Shown here: positions 52,653-61,061 of the stretch, in pieces
Layout: each line of letters begins with the position of its first letter
How positions within the stretch are numbered: the first letter of the stretch is position 1
Assembly: GCA_041398145.1 (NCBI GenBank)
Contig: JAWKVF010000001.1
Location: forward strand, 806,001-870,000
Direction of reading: 5' to 3'
Source: Amphiplicatus sp041398145
GTDB taxonomy: Bacteria; Pseudomonadota; Alphaproteobacteria; Caulobacterales; Parvularculaceae
DNA: 64,000 nt
Position numbers and translations under genes: made by a program
Notes under the pieces: model-generated
The model's database searches: none
Told to the model about the DNA's origin: nothing
The model's input: only the letters and a program-made list of their open reading frames with translations

Positions 52653-53557
52653 CAAAGCGCGCCGCATTCGTGTTTTCGATACTCGGCGCGCTTGCGCTTG
52701 CAGGGTGCTCCAGCGATACGACGGCGTTCCGTGATTGTGAATCCTGCCCGCAAATGACGGTGATTCCCGCCGGCATGTTCAATATGGGGGCTGAGGGCGG
52801 CGAGGAAGGCCGTCCCGAAGGTCCCGTGCGCAGCGTTAGCGTTCCCGCTTTCGCGCTTGGCGTTTACGAAGTTACGTATGCAGAGTTTTCGCGTTTTTCA
52901 GCCGAAACCGGATATGAGCCTGCGGGCGATTGCCGTGTCTGGCCGAATGAAAGAATGGCGACCGAAGCGAACTTTGACTGGCGCGATCCAGGTTATCCCC
53001 ACGCTTCGGAAGGACGAGAGCCAGTCGCGTGCCTGAATTGGACTGATGCAACAGCCTATGTCTCCTGGTTGTCGGAAAAAACAGGGAACGCCTATCGTTT
53101 GCCGACGGAAGCTGAATGGGAATACGCCGCAAGAGCGGGTTCGACGACCGATTTTTACTGGGGCGATGATCCCGAAGCCGGTTGCGAATACGCCAATATG
53201 AACGACGCATCCGGAGCGCAGAACAACTTTCCATGGGCCAATGGCGACTGCGATGACGGTTACCCGCAGGCTTCTCCGGTTGGCGCATTCAAGCCCAATG
53301 CATTCGGTCTTTACGATATCATCGGCAATGTCTGGGAATGGACCAAGGATTGCTATGTGCTTTATTACGAGGGCGCCCCTGTTGACGGCTCGGCTCATGA
53401 AGTTTCGGGCGAATGTGAACGCCGATCCGTACGCGGAGGGAGCTGGATAACCCGCCCTGATCGTAATCGGGTGAGCTTTCGTGGGCGCGACCCGGAAGAC
53501 ACGGTGTATTTTATGTTCGGTCTTCGCGTGGCGCGCGATCTGGAGGCGGCGCGGTGA
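52649..53557 (+). CDS. FGE-sulfatase-fold lipoprotein (SUMF1/PvdO-like)
   Basis: The 302-residue protein has a lipobox signal (LALAGC, Cys about residue 20) and the formylglycine-generating enzyme fold with MGAEGGEEGRPEGPV, YRLPTEAEWEYAARAG and a NVWEWTKDC block. The FGE catalytic cysteine pair, expected just after RGGSW, is absent, so it is unlikely to make formylglycine. PvdO, a periplasmic member of this fold, takes part in siderophore chromophore oxidation, which is a closer model. Its start overlaps the Mo-subunit stop by four bases. Confidence 0.82.
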   Translation: MTKRAAFVFSILGALALAGCSSDTTAFRDCESCPQMTVIPAGMFNMGAEGGEEGRPEGPVRSVSVPAFALGVYEVTYAEFSRFSAETGYEPAGDCRVWPNERMATEANFDWRDPGYPHASEGREPVACLNWTDATAYVSWLSEKTGNAYRLPTEAEWEYAARAGSTTDFYWGDDPEAGCEYANMNDASGAQNNFPWANGDCDDGYPQASPVGAFKPNAFGLYDIIGNVWEWTKDCYVLYYEGAPVDGSAHEVSGECERRSVRGGSWITRPDRNRVSFRGRDPEDTVYFMFGLRVARDLEAAR

Positions 53558-54978
53558 GCGCGGCGATGATTTCACGACGTCATGCGCTGGCGGGCGCCGG
53601 CGTTTTCGCGCTTGCCGCCGCATGCGGTGGACGGCGCATGACGGAAGGCCGCCATGACGTCATTGTCGTTGGCGCCGGGCTCTCCGGACTTTATGCAACG
53701 TTGCTGTTGGAGGAGCTGGGCTTTGATGTGCTGGTGCTAGAGGCCAGTGATCGTCTTGGCGGCAGGCTGAAGACCCTCGACCACCTTGCCGGCGCACCCG
53801 AATGCGGCGGCCAGACGCTGGGGCCCATGTATGCGCGGGTTCTGAAATTGGCGAGCCGTTTCGGACTTGATGTATTCGAGCGCAAGGCGCTGCTGCCTGG
53901 CAATGCGTTTTATCTGGGGGAAAGGCTGCGTTCCGCCGAAGACCTGAAAGCCAATCCGCTTTCCGCGCTTGAAAACGCCGAGCAGGAAATGTTGCCGAGC
54001 GGTCTCTACAATTATTACTTGAAGCAGGTAAATCCGCTTAAGGATCTTTATGATTGGCGGGGGGCGGCGGCGCTTTCAGAAGACGGTGTTTCCATAGCAG
54101 ACCGGTTCCGGTCGGCTGGCGCTTCCGATGAAGCCATGCGGCTGATGGAGAGATGGTTTGATGGCGGCGGAATGGAGAACATGTCGGCGCTGTTTGCATG
54201 CCGAAAGTATGAAGCCGCCAGGATCGAAACAAAAATGTTACGTATCGCGGGCGGCAGCTCACGTTTGCCGGAGGCGATGGCGGCGGGATTAAAAACTGCG
54301 CCGCGGTTGAACACGCCTGTTGCGGCCATCGCTTATAATGAAAACGGGGCGATGCTTACCGCATCGGACGGATCGAAATTTGCGGCGAAACAAGTTTTCT
54401 TTTCCGCGCCGTTTTCAGTCCTTCGCGGTCTTGTGCTCGATCCGACGCCGCGCCAGCCGCTGGCCGACGCCATCAGCATGCTCCCCTATAATCACATCAC
54501 GCAGGTCAAGCTGGCTTTTTCGGCGCCCTTCTGGGAGCGGGATGGATTGCCGCCCGCCATGTATGCGGACAGTTTTGTGGAGCGGGTTACAGCCGCGCCG
54601 GGGCAGGATGGCGAGTTGCATTATCTCAATGTGTGGATCAAGGGGCTGAAAGCGGCGGAACTCGATCAGTATGAGGAAGTCGAAATCGGCGCGCGGGTCG
54701 CGGCGGAGTTCGAACGCATTCGCCCTGCCGCGAAGGGCGCTGTTTCCGTTGCTCATGTGCAGTCCTGGGGGCGCAACCCGTATTCAAAGGGCGCCTATCA
54801 TTTCATGGGCGTAGGCGACGTGCGTAGATATGCCGACGTCCTGCAAAAGCCTTGCGGGCCGATTCGCTGGATTGGCGAACACGCGGCCGCCTATCAACAA
54901 GGCATGGAAGGGGCATGTGAAAGCGCCGAGCGCGAAGTGTTTGCAATACTCGACGAGATTGGCGGTAAAGATGTCTGA
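53554..54978 (+). CDS. Tat-exported flavin amine oxidase I
   Basis: A 474-residue flavin-containing amine oxidase. The N-terminus has SRRHALAGAG followed by a lipobox-like AAAC, so it is a Tat substrate and perhaps a lipoprotein. The FAD-binding VVGAGLSGLYATLLLEELG and GGRLKTLD (second nucleotide contact) and the C-terminal GEHAAAYQQGMEGACESAE are present. It oxidises a primary or secondary amine with H2O2 or a quinone-type acceptor. GGAGG seven bases before the GTG supports the start, which overlaps the FGE-like gene by four bases. Confidence 0.88.
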   Translation: MSAAMISRRHALAGAGVFALAAACGGRRMTEGRHDVIVVGAGLSGLYATLLLEELGFDVLVLEASDRLGGRLKTLDHLAGAPECGGQTLGPMYARVLKLASRFGLDVFERKALLPGNAFYLGERLRSAEDLKANPLSALENAEQEMLPSGLYNYYLKQVNPLKDLYDWRGAAALSEDGVSIADRFRSAGASDEAMRLMERWFDGGGMENMSALFACRKYEAARIETKMLRIAGGSSRLPEAMAAGLKTAPRLNTPVAAIAYNENGAMLTASDGSKFAAKQVFFSAPFSVLRGLVLDPTPRQPLADAISMLPYNHITQVKLAFSAPFWERDGLPPAMYADSFVERVTAAPGQDGELHYLNVWIKGLKAAELDQYEEVEIGARVAAEFERIRPAAKGAVSVAHVQSWGRNPYSKGAYHFMGVGDVRRYADVLQKPCGPIRWIGEHAAAYQQGMEGACESAEREVFAILDEIGGKDV

Positions 54979-55435
54979 AACGCAAATTTCAGTAAATGGC
55001 CAGGTGGTCAGCGTTACGGTGGAAGACGACACGCCGTTGCTGTGGGTGTTGCGTGACGAACTGGGGCTGACGGGTTCGAAATATGGTTGCGGCGTTGGTC
55101 TGTGCGGCGCCTGTACCGTCATGGTGGACGGCGTTTTGGTGCGTTCCTGTGTGACGCCATTGCTCGCAGTTGAAGGCGCCGAAGTGACAACCATTGAGGG
55201 CGTGTCAGAGGATGCGTCTCACCCGGTGCAACAGGCGTGGATAGAAGAGCAGGTTCCGCAGTGCGGTTACTGCCAGTCCGGCATGATTATGGCGGCGCTG
55301 GCGTTGTTGCGTGAAAAACCTGACCCAAGCGATGCAGACATTGATTCTTCGATGACGAATATTTGCCGCTGCGGCACGTATCCGCGTGTGCGGCGCGCGA
55401 TCAAGAAGGCAGCGAAACTCGCTTTGCAGAAGTAA
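54971..55435 (+). CDS. 2Fe-2S subunit of the Mo-hydroxylase (IorA-like)
   Basis: The 154-residue protein binds two 2Fe-2S clusters. The plant-type ferredoxin motif is CGVGLCGACTV (with a later Cys near residue 62) and the second is CGYCQSG...CRCG. It is the electron-transfer partner of the molybdenum subunit. It has no signal peptide, so if the large subunit is exported it must travel with it (co-export). Its start overlaps the amine oxidase stop in ATGTCTGA. In the ORF that extends upstream, only the part from 54971 fits the family. Confidence 0.92.
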   Translation: MSETQISVNGQVVSVTVEDDTPLLWVLRDELGLTGSKYGCGVGLCGACTVMVDGVLVRSCVTPLLAVEGAEVTTIEGVSEDASHPVQQAWIEEQVPQCGYCQSGMIMAALALLREKPDPSDADIDSSMTNICRCGTYPRVRRAIKKAAKLALQK

Positions 55436-55490
55436 GAAATATGCAAGCGGCCTGCATGGGCGGCCGCATGAGTGAACGGAGAGTGTGACG

Positions 55491-56618
55491 ATGGTTTATC
55501 ACCTTAAGCATACAATGCTGGCGGAACAGAATGCGGCGGATGAGGCGCGGGCGCGTTTCGTTCTGGGGTTCAAGCGTCACTTGATGAAGGATATTCGCGC
55601 AGCGAACGGTCTTGCCTATAAAGTGCAGGCTGAGCCGGCTTATCGCAAAGATAAAGGGCGTTCGCCGCAGACCCGCGATGAGGCGCTGGAAGCTTATTCC
55701 CTGTCGCCCCATTACAGATATTGGGCGGCGCTGAACCGCACGACGCAGGAAATGATGTGGCAAACCGTAGCGGAGTCTATCTACCGGGATGAGGCGCGTA
55801 TGCAGGGTGAGGCGCAAAAGCTGACATCGCCATCCGCCAACAAAAAAGGCAGCCTGACGCTCGATCCTTCATTTGAGGCGAATCCCGCTTACGCGGGCGA
55901 CGGCATTCATTTGCAGCCCGAAAGCTATCTCGCCAATGATGAAGACGGCCTTAGCGTCGCCTCCGGCGCGTTTTATGAAATGGGCGGGCGGCTTTACTCA
56001 ATGGGGCGCGGCATGGCGGCGCGGGATTCCAAGGCCGCTTGTGTGATTGCTTATATTCATGAAAAACGCCCCGGCTGGAGCCCGAAACGCATTCTCGACA
56101 TGGGCTGCTCGGCGGGCGGCGCTTCTGCGCCTTATGCAGAAGAGTTCCCGGATGCGGAAGTGCACGCCGTTGATCTGGGTTCGTCAATGTTGCGCTATGC
56201 CCACGCACGCGCTGAGGCGCTTGGCCAGCCGGTCAATTTCCACCAGATGGATGCGGCGCACACCACATTCCCTGACGGCTATTTTGATCTCATCATTTCG
56301 CACAATATGCTGCATGAGATATCAACGAAGACGCGCCGCGAAGTCGCGGCGGAGACCAAACGGTTGCTCGCCCCTGGCGGTCTCGCCATTCACCAGGACG
56401 TCGATCTTCTGTTCCGTGGCAAGACGATCTGGGAAGAGGCGGAGCGTTCATGGGACCTGGTCCACAACCACGAACCGTTCTGGCTGGATTACGCGACCAG
56501 TGAATTTGAGAAGGAACTGGTCGAAGCCGGATTCGCCGAAGACAAGACGCAGGGCAGGGTTTTACCGAAGACCGACGGCCCCGGCGGGTGGCAGGCGTTT
56601 ATCGTGGAGGCTGAGTAG
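55491..56618 (+). CDS. class I SAM-dependent methyltransferase, paralogue B
   Basis: About 375 residues, with an N-terminal helical domain (1-185) of no known function and a methyltransferase domain with LDMGCSAGGAS, AVDLGSS and the SHNMLHEIS block. It is the paralogue of the product at 35331-36446. GGAGAG precedes the ATG at 55491, which is preferred over the GTG at 55485. It ends the Mo-hydroxylase operon, and its acceptor is unknown. Confidence 0.82.
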   Translation: MVYHLKHTMLAEQNAADEARARFVLGFKRHLMKDIRAANGLAYKVQAEPAYRKDKGRSPQTRDEALEAYSLSPHYRYWAALNRTTQEMMWQTVAESIYRDEARMQGEAQKLTSPSANKKGSLTLDPSFEANPAYAGDGIHLQPESYLANDEDGLSVASGAFYEMGGRLYSMGRGMAARDSKAACVIAYIHEKRPGWSPKRILDMGCSAGGASAPYAEEFPDAEVHAVDLGSSMLRYAHARAEALGQPVNFHQMDAAHTTFPDGYFDLIISHNMLHEISTKTRREVAAETKRLLAPGGLAIHQDVDLLFRGKTIWEEAERSWDLVHNHEPFWLDYATSEFEKELVEAGFAEDKTQGRVLPKTDGPGGWQAFIVEAE

Positions 56619-56633
56619 AGCGGATCGCGTCTG

Positions 56634-56736
56634 GTGCGATTAATCAATCGGTTCTGATTTATTGAGGGAGACTGCTGCGAGCCGGTATGGATGGATGGGG
56701 GCCATCCACCGGTGAGCCGCTCTGCCCGCAACAGTC
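56634..56736 (-). repeat. dispersed hairpin repeat, copy 4 (divergent)
   Basis: GACTGCTGCG (56670-56679) pairs with CGCAACAGTC (56727-56736) with one wobble, and an inner GGATGG/CCATCC hairpin lies between. The tail ends near GTGCGAT (56634-56640), matching the AATCGCAC tail of copy 3 in reverse. It lies in the 362-base gap 56619-56980 that also holds operator sites 5a and 5b. Confidence 0.65.
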
Positions 56737-56811
56737 GCTGGCGGCCAAATTCCGCAGGCGTCCCATCAGAAATAAATGCCTGTATTTACAAGCCCTTATC
56801 CATGGTCATCA

Positions 56812-56829
56812 ATGTGTCATTTATGACAT
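56812..56829. promoter_or_regulatory. predicted GntR operator, site 5a
   Basis: ATGT-GT-CATTTA-TG-ACAT keeps the perfect outer arms at the 18-bp spacing, while the core differs. It also contains the 6-bp inverted repeat TGTCAT-TT-ATGACA. It lies 36 bases before site 5b upstream of the TonB receptor gene. Confidence 0.5.
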
Positions 56830-56847
56830 ACCGATATACATAATGTC

Positions 56848-56865
56848 ATAATGTTATAAAGACAT
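56848..56865. promoter_or_regulatory. predicted GntR operator, site 5b
   Basis: ATAA-TG-TTATAA-AG-ACAT has a perfect core and right arm, with two changes in the left arm. It sits 115 bases upstream of the TonB receptor start and may work with site 5a as a pair. Confidence 0.6.
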
Positions 56866-56980
56866 ATTGTTTAGAGGCCAAGAGCATGCAAAGGTTTACA
56901 TGGAAGGGGCTGGTTTGCTTCGCCGTCAGGCAAGAGATCAGCATACAAAAGATCAAGCTTTAGAGCAGGGGTTTAATGCA

Positions 56981-59251
56981 ATGAGCTTAAAAACGGGCGT
57001 TCGGCAATTATTTCAGGGTGTTGCGTTTGGTGCGATGATGGCGGGTTTGTCCACCGGCGGCGCCTTTGCACAGGAGAGCGAGGAATCCGCCAGGGACGCA
57101 GGCACTCACGACAGTATTGTCGTTACGGCTCGCCGTAAGGAAGAAAGCCTTATGGACGTTCCGGCGTCCGTCACTGCTTTTGGCGACGACGCCATTCAGG
57201 AAGCGGGTTTTTCCAGCTTTAACGATATATTTCTTTTGGCGCCGGGTGTTTTCAACTCCACGTCCGGCGGCCTCACCGACAGGGTCACCATTCGCGGCTT
57301 CTCGCAGGTTTCGACAACTGGCGGGGCGAACGCAGGGATTTTCGTTGATGGAGTTTACATCAACAGCCCGGCAAGCTCCCTTGATGTCGAAAACCTTGAG
57401 CGTGTTGAAATTGTTAAAGGACCGCAGTCGGCTCAGTTCGGTCGCGGCACGCTTGCGGGCGCTGTAAACTATGTTACGCGCCGACCCACAGATACGCTCA
57501 CCGGCCGTTTGCAGGCGACGGGAACCACGCTCGATGAGTACGAGGTTAACGGCTTCATTTCCGGACCGGTTTCCGAAACGCTCTCTCTCCTTGGTTCATT
57601 TATCAAGCGCGAAAAGAACAGCGAGTTCTTTAACGCTTATGAAAACCGCAAAGACATGGGCGGTAAAAACCTGACGGCTTTCACCGGCGCTGCACTTTGG
57701 GAGCCTGCTGATAACCTTTCATTCTATCTGCGTGGTTCTTATGCGGATACGTCGAATGATAATCTCGGAATTTACACCCAGGGTCCGGAATTCAATAACT
57801 GTAACTTGAGCACGGCGCGCAAATATTACTGTGGTGAGATTGAAATCGACTACGATAATATTCGCGCCCTCACGATTGATCCAAATTTTATTGATGGATC
57901 TGCGGGCATGGATCGCGAAGACATTCGCGTTGCTTTGCTGACCGATTGGGAAGTCGCTGACGGGCATCTTATTCAGTCGATCACGAGTTTTCAGTCTGAA
58001 GATTCCCGGTTTGGTTCTGACGCCACCAACCGCGCCATTGTGTCGTCTGTCCTGCTGCCCAGAGGGGCGGCAGTCGACATCAGCTATGATACGCGGACAA
58101 TTTCTCAAGAACTGCGTTACAATGTTGAAGCGAGCGACAGGCTCTCATTCTTGCTGGGTGGTTACTTCTACGATAGTTATCAAGATGAAGTGGCGACCTA
58201 CATTCCTGAAGACCGCGGACGCTCTTCCGAGCAGAGCCTTGCAGCGTTTGGTTCTGTGGAACTCGGCCTGACCGACAAGCTGTCGTTGACCGGCGAAGTT
58301 CGCTACCAGCATGATACTGTCGAACTGGATGCGCCAACGGTTTATGTGAAATCGAAATTCGACGCTGTTCTTCCGCGTGTGACGTTGAGCTATAATGCGA
58401 CGGATGATTTTATGCTTTATGCGATTTACGCAAAAGGCAACAAGCCGGGAAGCGTGAACACGCGCCTGCTGAGCCAGCTCGCGCCTGAGCTTATTCCGAT
58501 CGACGAAGAAAAGAACGACATGTACGAGGTCGGTCTCAAAGCCTCCGCACTTGATCGCCGCCTCAATTTCCAGTTGTCGGGTTACTACTTCGATTGGACC
58601 AACCAGCAGTTGACACAGCAATGTGAACCGCCGCAGTGCCTCTCGGCTGTTACGTACACAGACAACCTGGGCAAAACCGAAATTATCGGCGCGGAAGCAG
58701 ATATTGCTTTCACCGTTGTGCCGGATTTCTGGGATATGCGTTTCACCGCAGCGTATGTCGATGCGGAAATTAAATATAACGAGGTTGTCGGTTCTGCGAG
58801 CGTTGAGGAAGAGGCGGCGGCCTTCGGTTTCCCGGTCGACCCAGTTGACGGCGATGGCATCATTGTCAGCGGAACACCCGCGCCGGCCTCACCTGATTTC
58901 ACCTTCAGCGCAACCAATAATATAACGGCGCCGCTCGGCGACACAGGCTACGAAGTGTTCTTCCGTACGGACTATGCTTACGTGTCAGAACAGTTCGCCA
59001 GCATCTTTGGTCAGGCGTCTACGGGGGATCGGCACAATCTCAACATGCGTCTCGGCCTTCAAAATGAGAGCTGGCGTCTGGAAGTGTTTGCCCAGAATCT
59101 TACCGACGATAAGACGCCTTTGTCACTCGTACGTACGATTCGCTTTGACGGCTCGTTCAGCCCGTTTACGCCGAACCCGAGCGAGCGCGCCTTCAGCGCA
59201 ATTATTCCTGAGGGCCGCAAGGTTGGCGTGACGGCGACTTACAACTTCTAA
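56981..59251 (+). CDS. TonB-dependent outer-membrane receptor
   Basis: A 756-residue receptor with signal peptide (MSLKTGVRQL...GGAFAQ, about 30 residues), a TonB box-like IVVTARRKE, the plug domain VPASVTAFGDDA...VRIRGFSQV-type text and a C-terminal aromatic beta strand ending VTATYNF. Such receptors import scarce or bulky ligands, often hydrophobic compounds in sphingomonad-like and related bacteria. The ATG at 56981 gives a normal signal peptide, unlike the upstream in-frame ATG at 56867. Repeat copy 2 begins at its stop codon. Confidence 0.93.
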   Translation: MSLKTGVRQLFQGVAFGAMMAGLSTGGAFAQESEESARDAGTHDSIVVTARRKEESLMDVPASVTAFGDDAIQEAGFSSFNDIFLLAPGVFNSTSGGLTDRVTIRGFSQVSTTGGANAGIFVDGVYINSPASSLDVENLERVEIVKGPQSAQFGRGTLAGAVNYVTRRPTDTLTGRLQATGTTLDEYEVNGFISGPVSETLSLLGSFIKREKNSEFFNAYENRKDMGGKNLTAFTGAALWEPADNLSFYLRGSYADTSNDNLGIYTQGPEFNNCNLSTARKYYCGEIEIDYDNIRALTIDPNFIDGSAGMDREDIRVALLTDWEVADGHLIQSITSFQSEDSRFGSDATNRAIVSSVLLPRGAAVDISYDTRTISQELRYNVEASDRLSFLLGGYFYDSYQDEVATYIPEDRGRSSEQSLAAFGSVELGLTDKLSLTGEVRYQHDTVELDAPTVYVKSKFDAVLPRVTLSYNATDDFMLYAIYAKGNKPGSVNTRLLSQLAPELIPIDEEKNDMYEVGLKASALDRRLNFQLSGYYFDWTNQQLTQQCEPPQCLSAVTYTDNLGKTEIIGAEADIAFTVVPDFWDMRFTAAYVDAEIKYNEVVGSASVEEEAAAFGFPVDPVDGDGIIVSGTPAPASPDFTFSATNNITAPLGDTGYEVFFRTDYAYVSEQFASIFGQASTGDRHNLNMRLGLQNESWRLEVFAQNLTDDKTPLSLVRTIRFDGSFSPFTPNPSERAFSAIIPEGRKVGVTATYNF

Positions 59252-59353
59252 GTCTGTTGCAGGTAAAGTGGTTTACCGGTTTATCTGTTCGCAACAGGCT
59301 CCAACAAAAATTTAGAGCCAATTGCTGAACGCACCTGAGGCGATCGGCTCTAA
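59251..59353 (+). repeat. dispersed hairpin repeat, copy 2
   Basis: AGTCTGTTGC (59251-59260) pairs with GCAACAGGCT (59291-59300), and GGTAAA-GTGG-TTTACC forms an inner hairpin. The tail AAAAATTTAGAGCC then TTGCTGAACGCACC matches copy 3. The first base is the last base of the TonB receptor stop codon. Confidence 0.75.
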
Positions 59354-59394
59354 GCTTCACGATAGAAGCGATAGAAGACAACAGCGATTAAAGA

Positions 59395-59440
59395 GCGGCG
59401 CATCGAATGTAATAAATTTGCAGACGGTGCGCCGCTTTTT
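59395..59440 (+). terminator. terminator-like stem before the second amine oxidase gene
   Basis: The stem GCGGCGCATC with GGTGCGCCGC (59395-59404, 59426-59435) is 10 bp with one G-T, has a 21-base loop and is followed by TTTTT. It ends the TonB receptor transcript, yet sits only 17 bases before the next ATG, so it may also act as an attenuator. Confidence 0.6.
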
Positions 59441-59457
59441 GTGATAATGTCGGGATT

Positions 59458-60846
59458 ATGGATCGCAGAGTATTTCTGAAAAGCACGAGCGGCCTTCTGT
59501 CGCTTGCGTCCGTCGCGCCGCTTCCGGCGCTTGCTTCCGGCGTCAGCGATGTCGTGATCATTGGCGCTGGACTTTCAGGATTGAACGCGGCGGTCACCTT
59601 GCAGGATATGGGGCTGAAGCCGCTTGTCCTTGAGGCGAATGACCGCGTTGGCGGCCGGGTTTTCACAAAGCATGGCGATGATTGGTCGGTCGAGGTCGGC
59701 GGCCAGGAAATCGGTGCGATGTATTCGTATACTTTGAGTGCGGTCGAGCGCTTCGGCCTCGCAAAGCAGGAAGCCAACATCGGCATTGACGGCTTTTCTT
59801 TCCTTGTTGGCGACAAGCTTTACTCCAAAACGGATTTCATGGCGGCCTTCGGCGGGAGTTTTAGGGAAAATGAGCTTCCCTTTGCGCCGTCGCGATTAAA
59901 AGGCGCATACTTCCCTGAGGGTTTGAGCACGACCAATCATAACTGGTCGTCGCCTGAAATGGCTTCCTATGATGTCTCGCTTGCGGCCTATATGAAGCAG
60001 GCTGGTGCGAGCGATGCGGCGATGAAATTCGTCGGCAATCCCAATGCGCGCCCTCCGGAGAAGATTTCGTTGTTGTGGGAAGCGCGGCAGAAAGCCTTCT
60101 CCAGCCTGAACTCCGGCAAGAAGTATTTCCAATTGCTTGATGGCATGGATGCGTTGCCGAAAGCGATGGCGGGGGCGTTGGGCGACCGGTTGCTACTTCG
60201 CAAAAGGGCGAATGTTGTGCGTCAGAGCGCCGGCGCCGGTGTTGAGGTCATTTGCGAAGATGGCAGCGTCTATCGCGCGGGGGCTGTCATTCTTGCGGTG
60301 CCGCTCACGGTCATGCGCAAGATGAAAATTGAGACTGAGCTTTCGCCCGAAAAACACAAAGCCATTGATGAGATGAATTACGGGCAGGGGACTTGCGTCT
60401 ATTTCCGGGCCAAACGCGCTTACTGGGAAGAGGATGGCTTGCCTGCGTCCATGTGGACCGATGGCGAGTTGGGCAAGATTTACAAATGGCGCTCGGCGGT
60501 TGGCGAATATCTTTGGAACTACATCACCGGTCCGGTGGAAACCATGATGCGCGGCAAGTCCGATAGCGAACTGTTCCGGTTCATCATGGATAAGCTTGCT
60601 GCTGCACGGCCGTCGTTGGAGGGCGCGCTTGAGCCGTTATTCCGGCACTCTTGGTCGACGAGCCCCTTTGCTTTGGGCACGTTTCATTATTGGGGCCCCG
60701 GTCAGGCGGGTTTTGACGACGCCTTCCGCCAGCCGGAAGGGAAGATTGTTTTCGCCGGCGAGCATACTATGTCTGTAGAAATGGGGCTTGAAGCCGCGAT
60801 GGCGTCTGGCGTTCAGGCGGCGTTCGAAGCAACGGACCTGCTTTAG
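59458..60846 (+). CDS. Tat-exported flavin amine oxidase II
   Basis: A 462-residue amine oxidase with a Tat signal (DRRVFLKS, ending near PLPALA). FAD-binding VIIGAGLSGLNAAVTLQDMG, GGRVFTKHG and C-terminal AGEHTMSVEMGLEAAMASG are visible. It is about as similar to the other exported amine oxidase as expected of two family members, and may act on a related amine. No Shine-Dalgarno is obvious, and a terminator-like stem lies directly upstream. No operator dyad was found for this gene. Confidence 0.85.
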   Translation: MDRRVFLKSTSGLLSLASVAPLPALASGVSDVVIIGAGLSGLNAAVTLQDMGLKPLVLEANDRVGGRVFTKHGDDWSVEVGGQEIGAMYSYTLSAVERFGLAKQEANIGIDGFSFLVGDKLYSKTDFMAAFGGSFRENELPFAPSRLKGAYFPEGLSTTNHNWSSPEMASYDVSLAAYMKQAGASDAAMKFVGNPNARPPEKISLLWEARQKAFSSLNSGKKYFQLLDGMDALPKAMAGALGDRLLLRKRANVVRQSAGAGVEVICEDGSVYRAGAVILAVPLTVMRKMKIETELSPEKHKAIDEMNYGQGTCVYFRAKRAYWEEDGLPASMWTDGELGKIYKWRSAVGEYLWNYITGPVETMMRGKSDSELFRFIMDKLAAARPSLEGALEPLFRHSWSTSPFALGTFHYWGPGQAGFDDAFRQPEGKIVFAGEHTMSVEMGLEAAMASGVQAAFEATDLL

Positions 60847-61061
60847 GCGCGGACCTTCATCAGGATTTGTACGCCGCAATTTTGCGCGCATTCGGAAAAC
60901 CCGGAGCCGGTTTTTGGAAAACCGGCGCGCACAAACATGATTTCAGGCATGATGTCAGGACACGAAGCAATTCCGCTGCGCCAAAGTTCCTCAAGGGCTG
61001 ATTGCTGAATGGCGCCAGACGCAACCGACTGTCGTTGTTGAGGGGTGCGCAGTGGCCGCAC

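Noticed and set aside
52649..53557. Formylglycine-generating enzyme for a sulfatase
   Set aside because: The catalytic cysteine pair is absent and no sulfatase gene is in the window.
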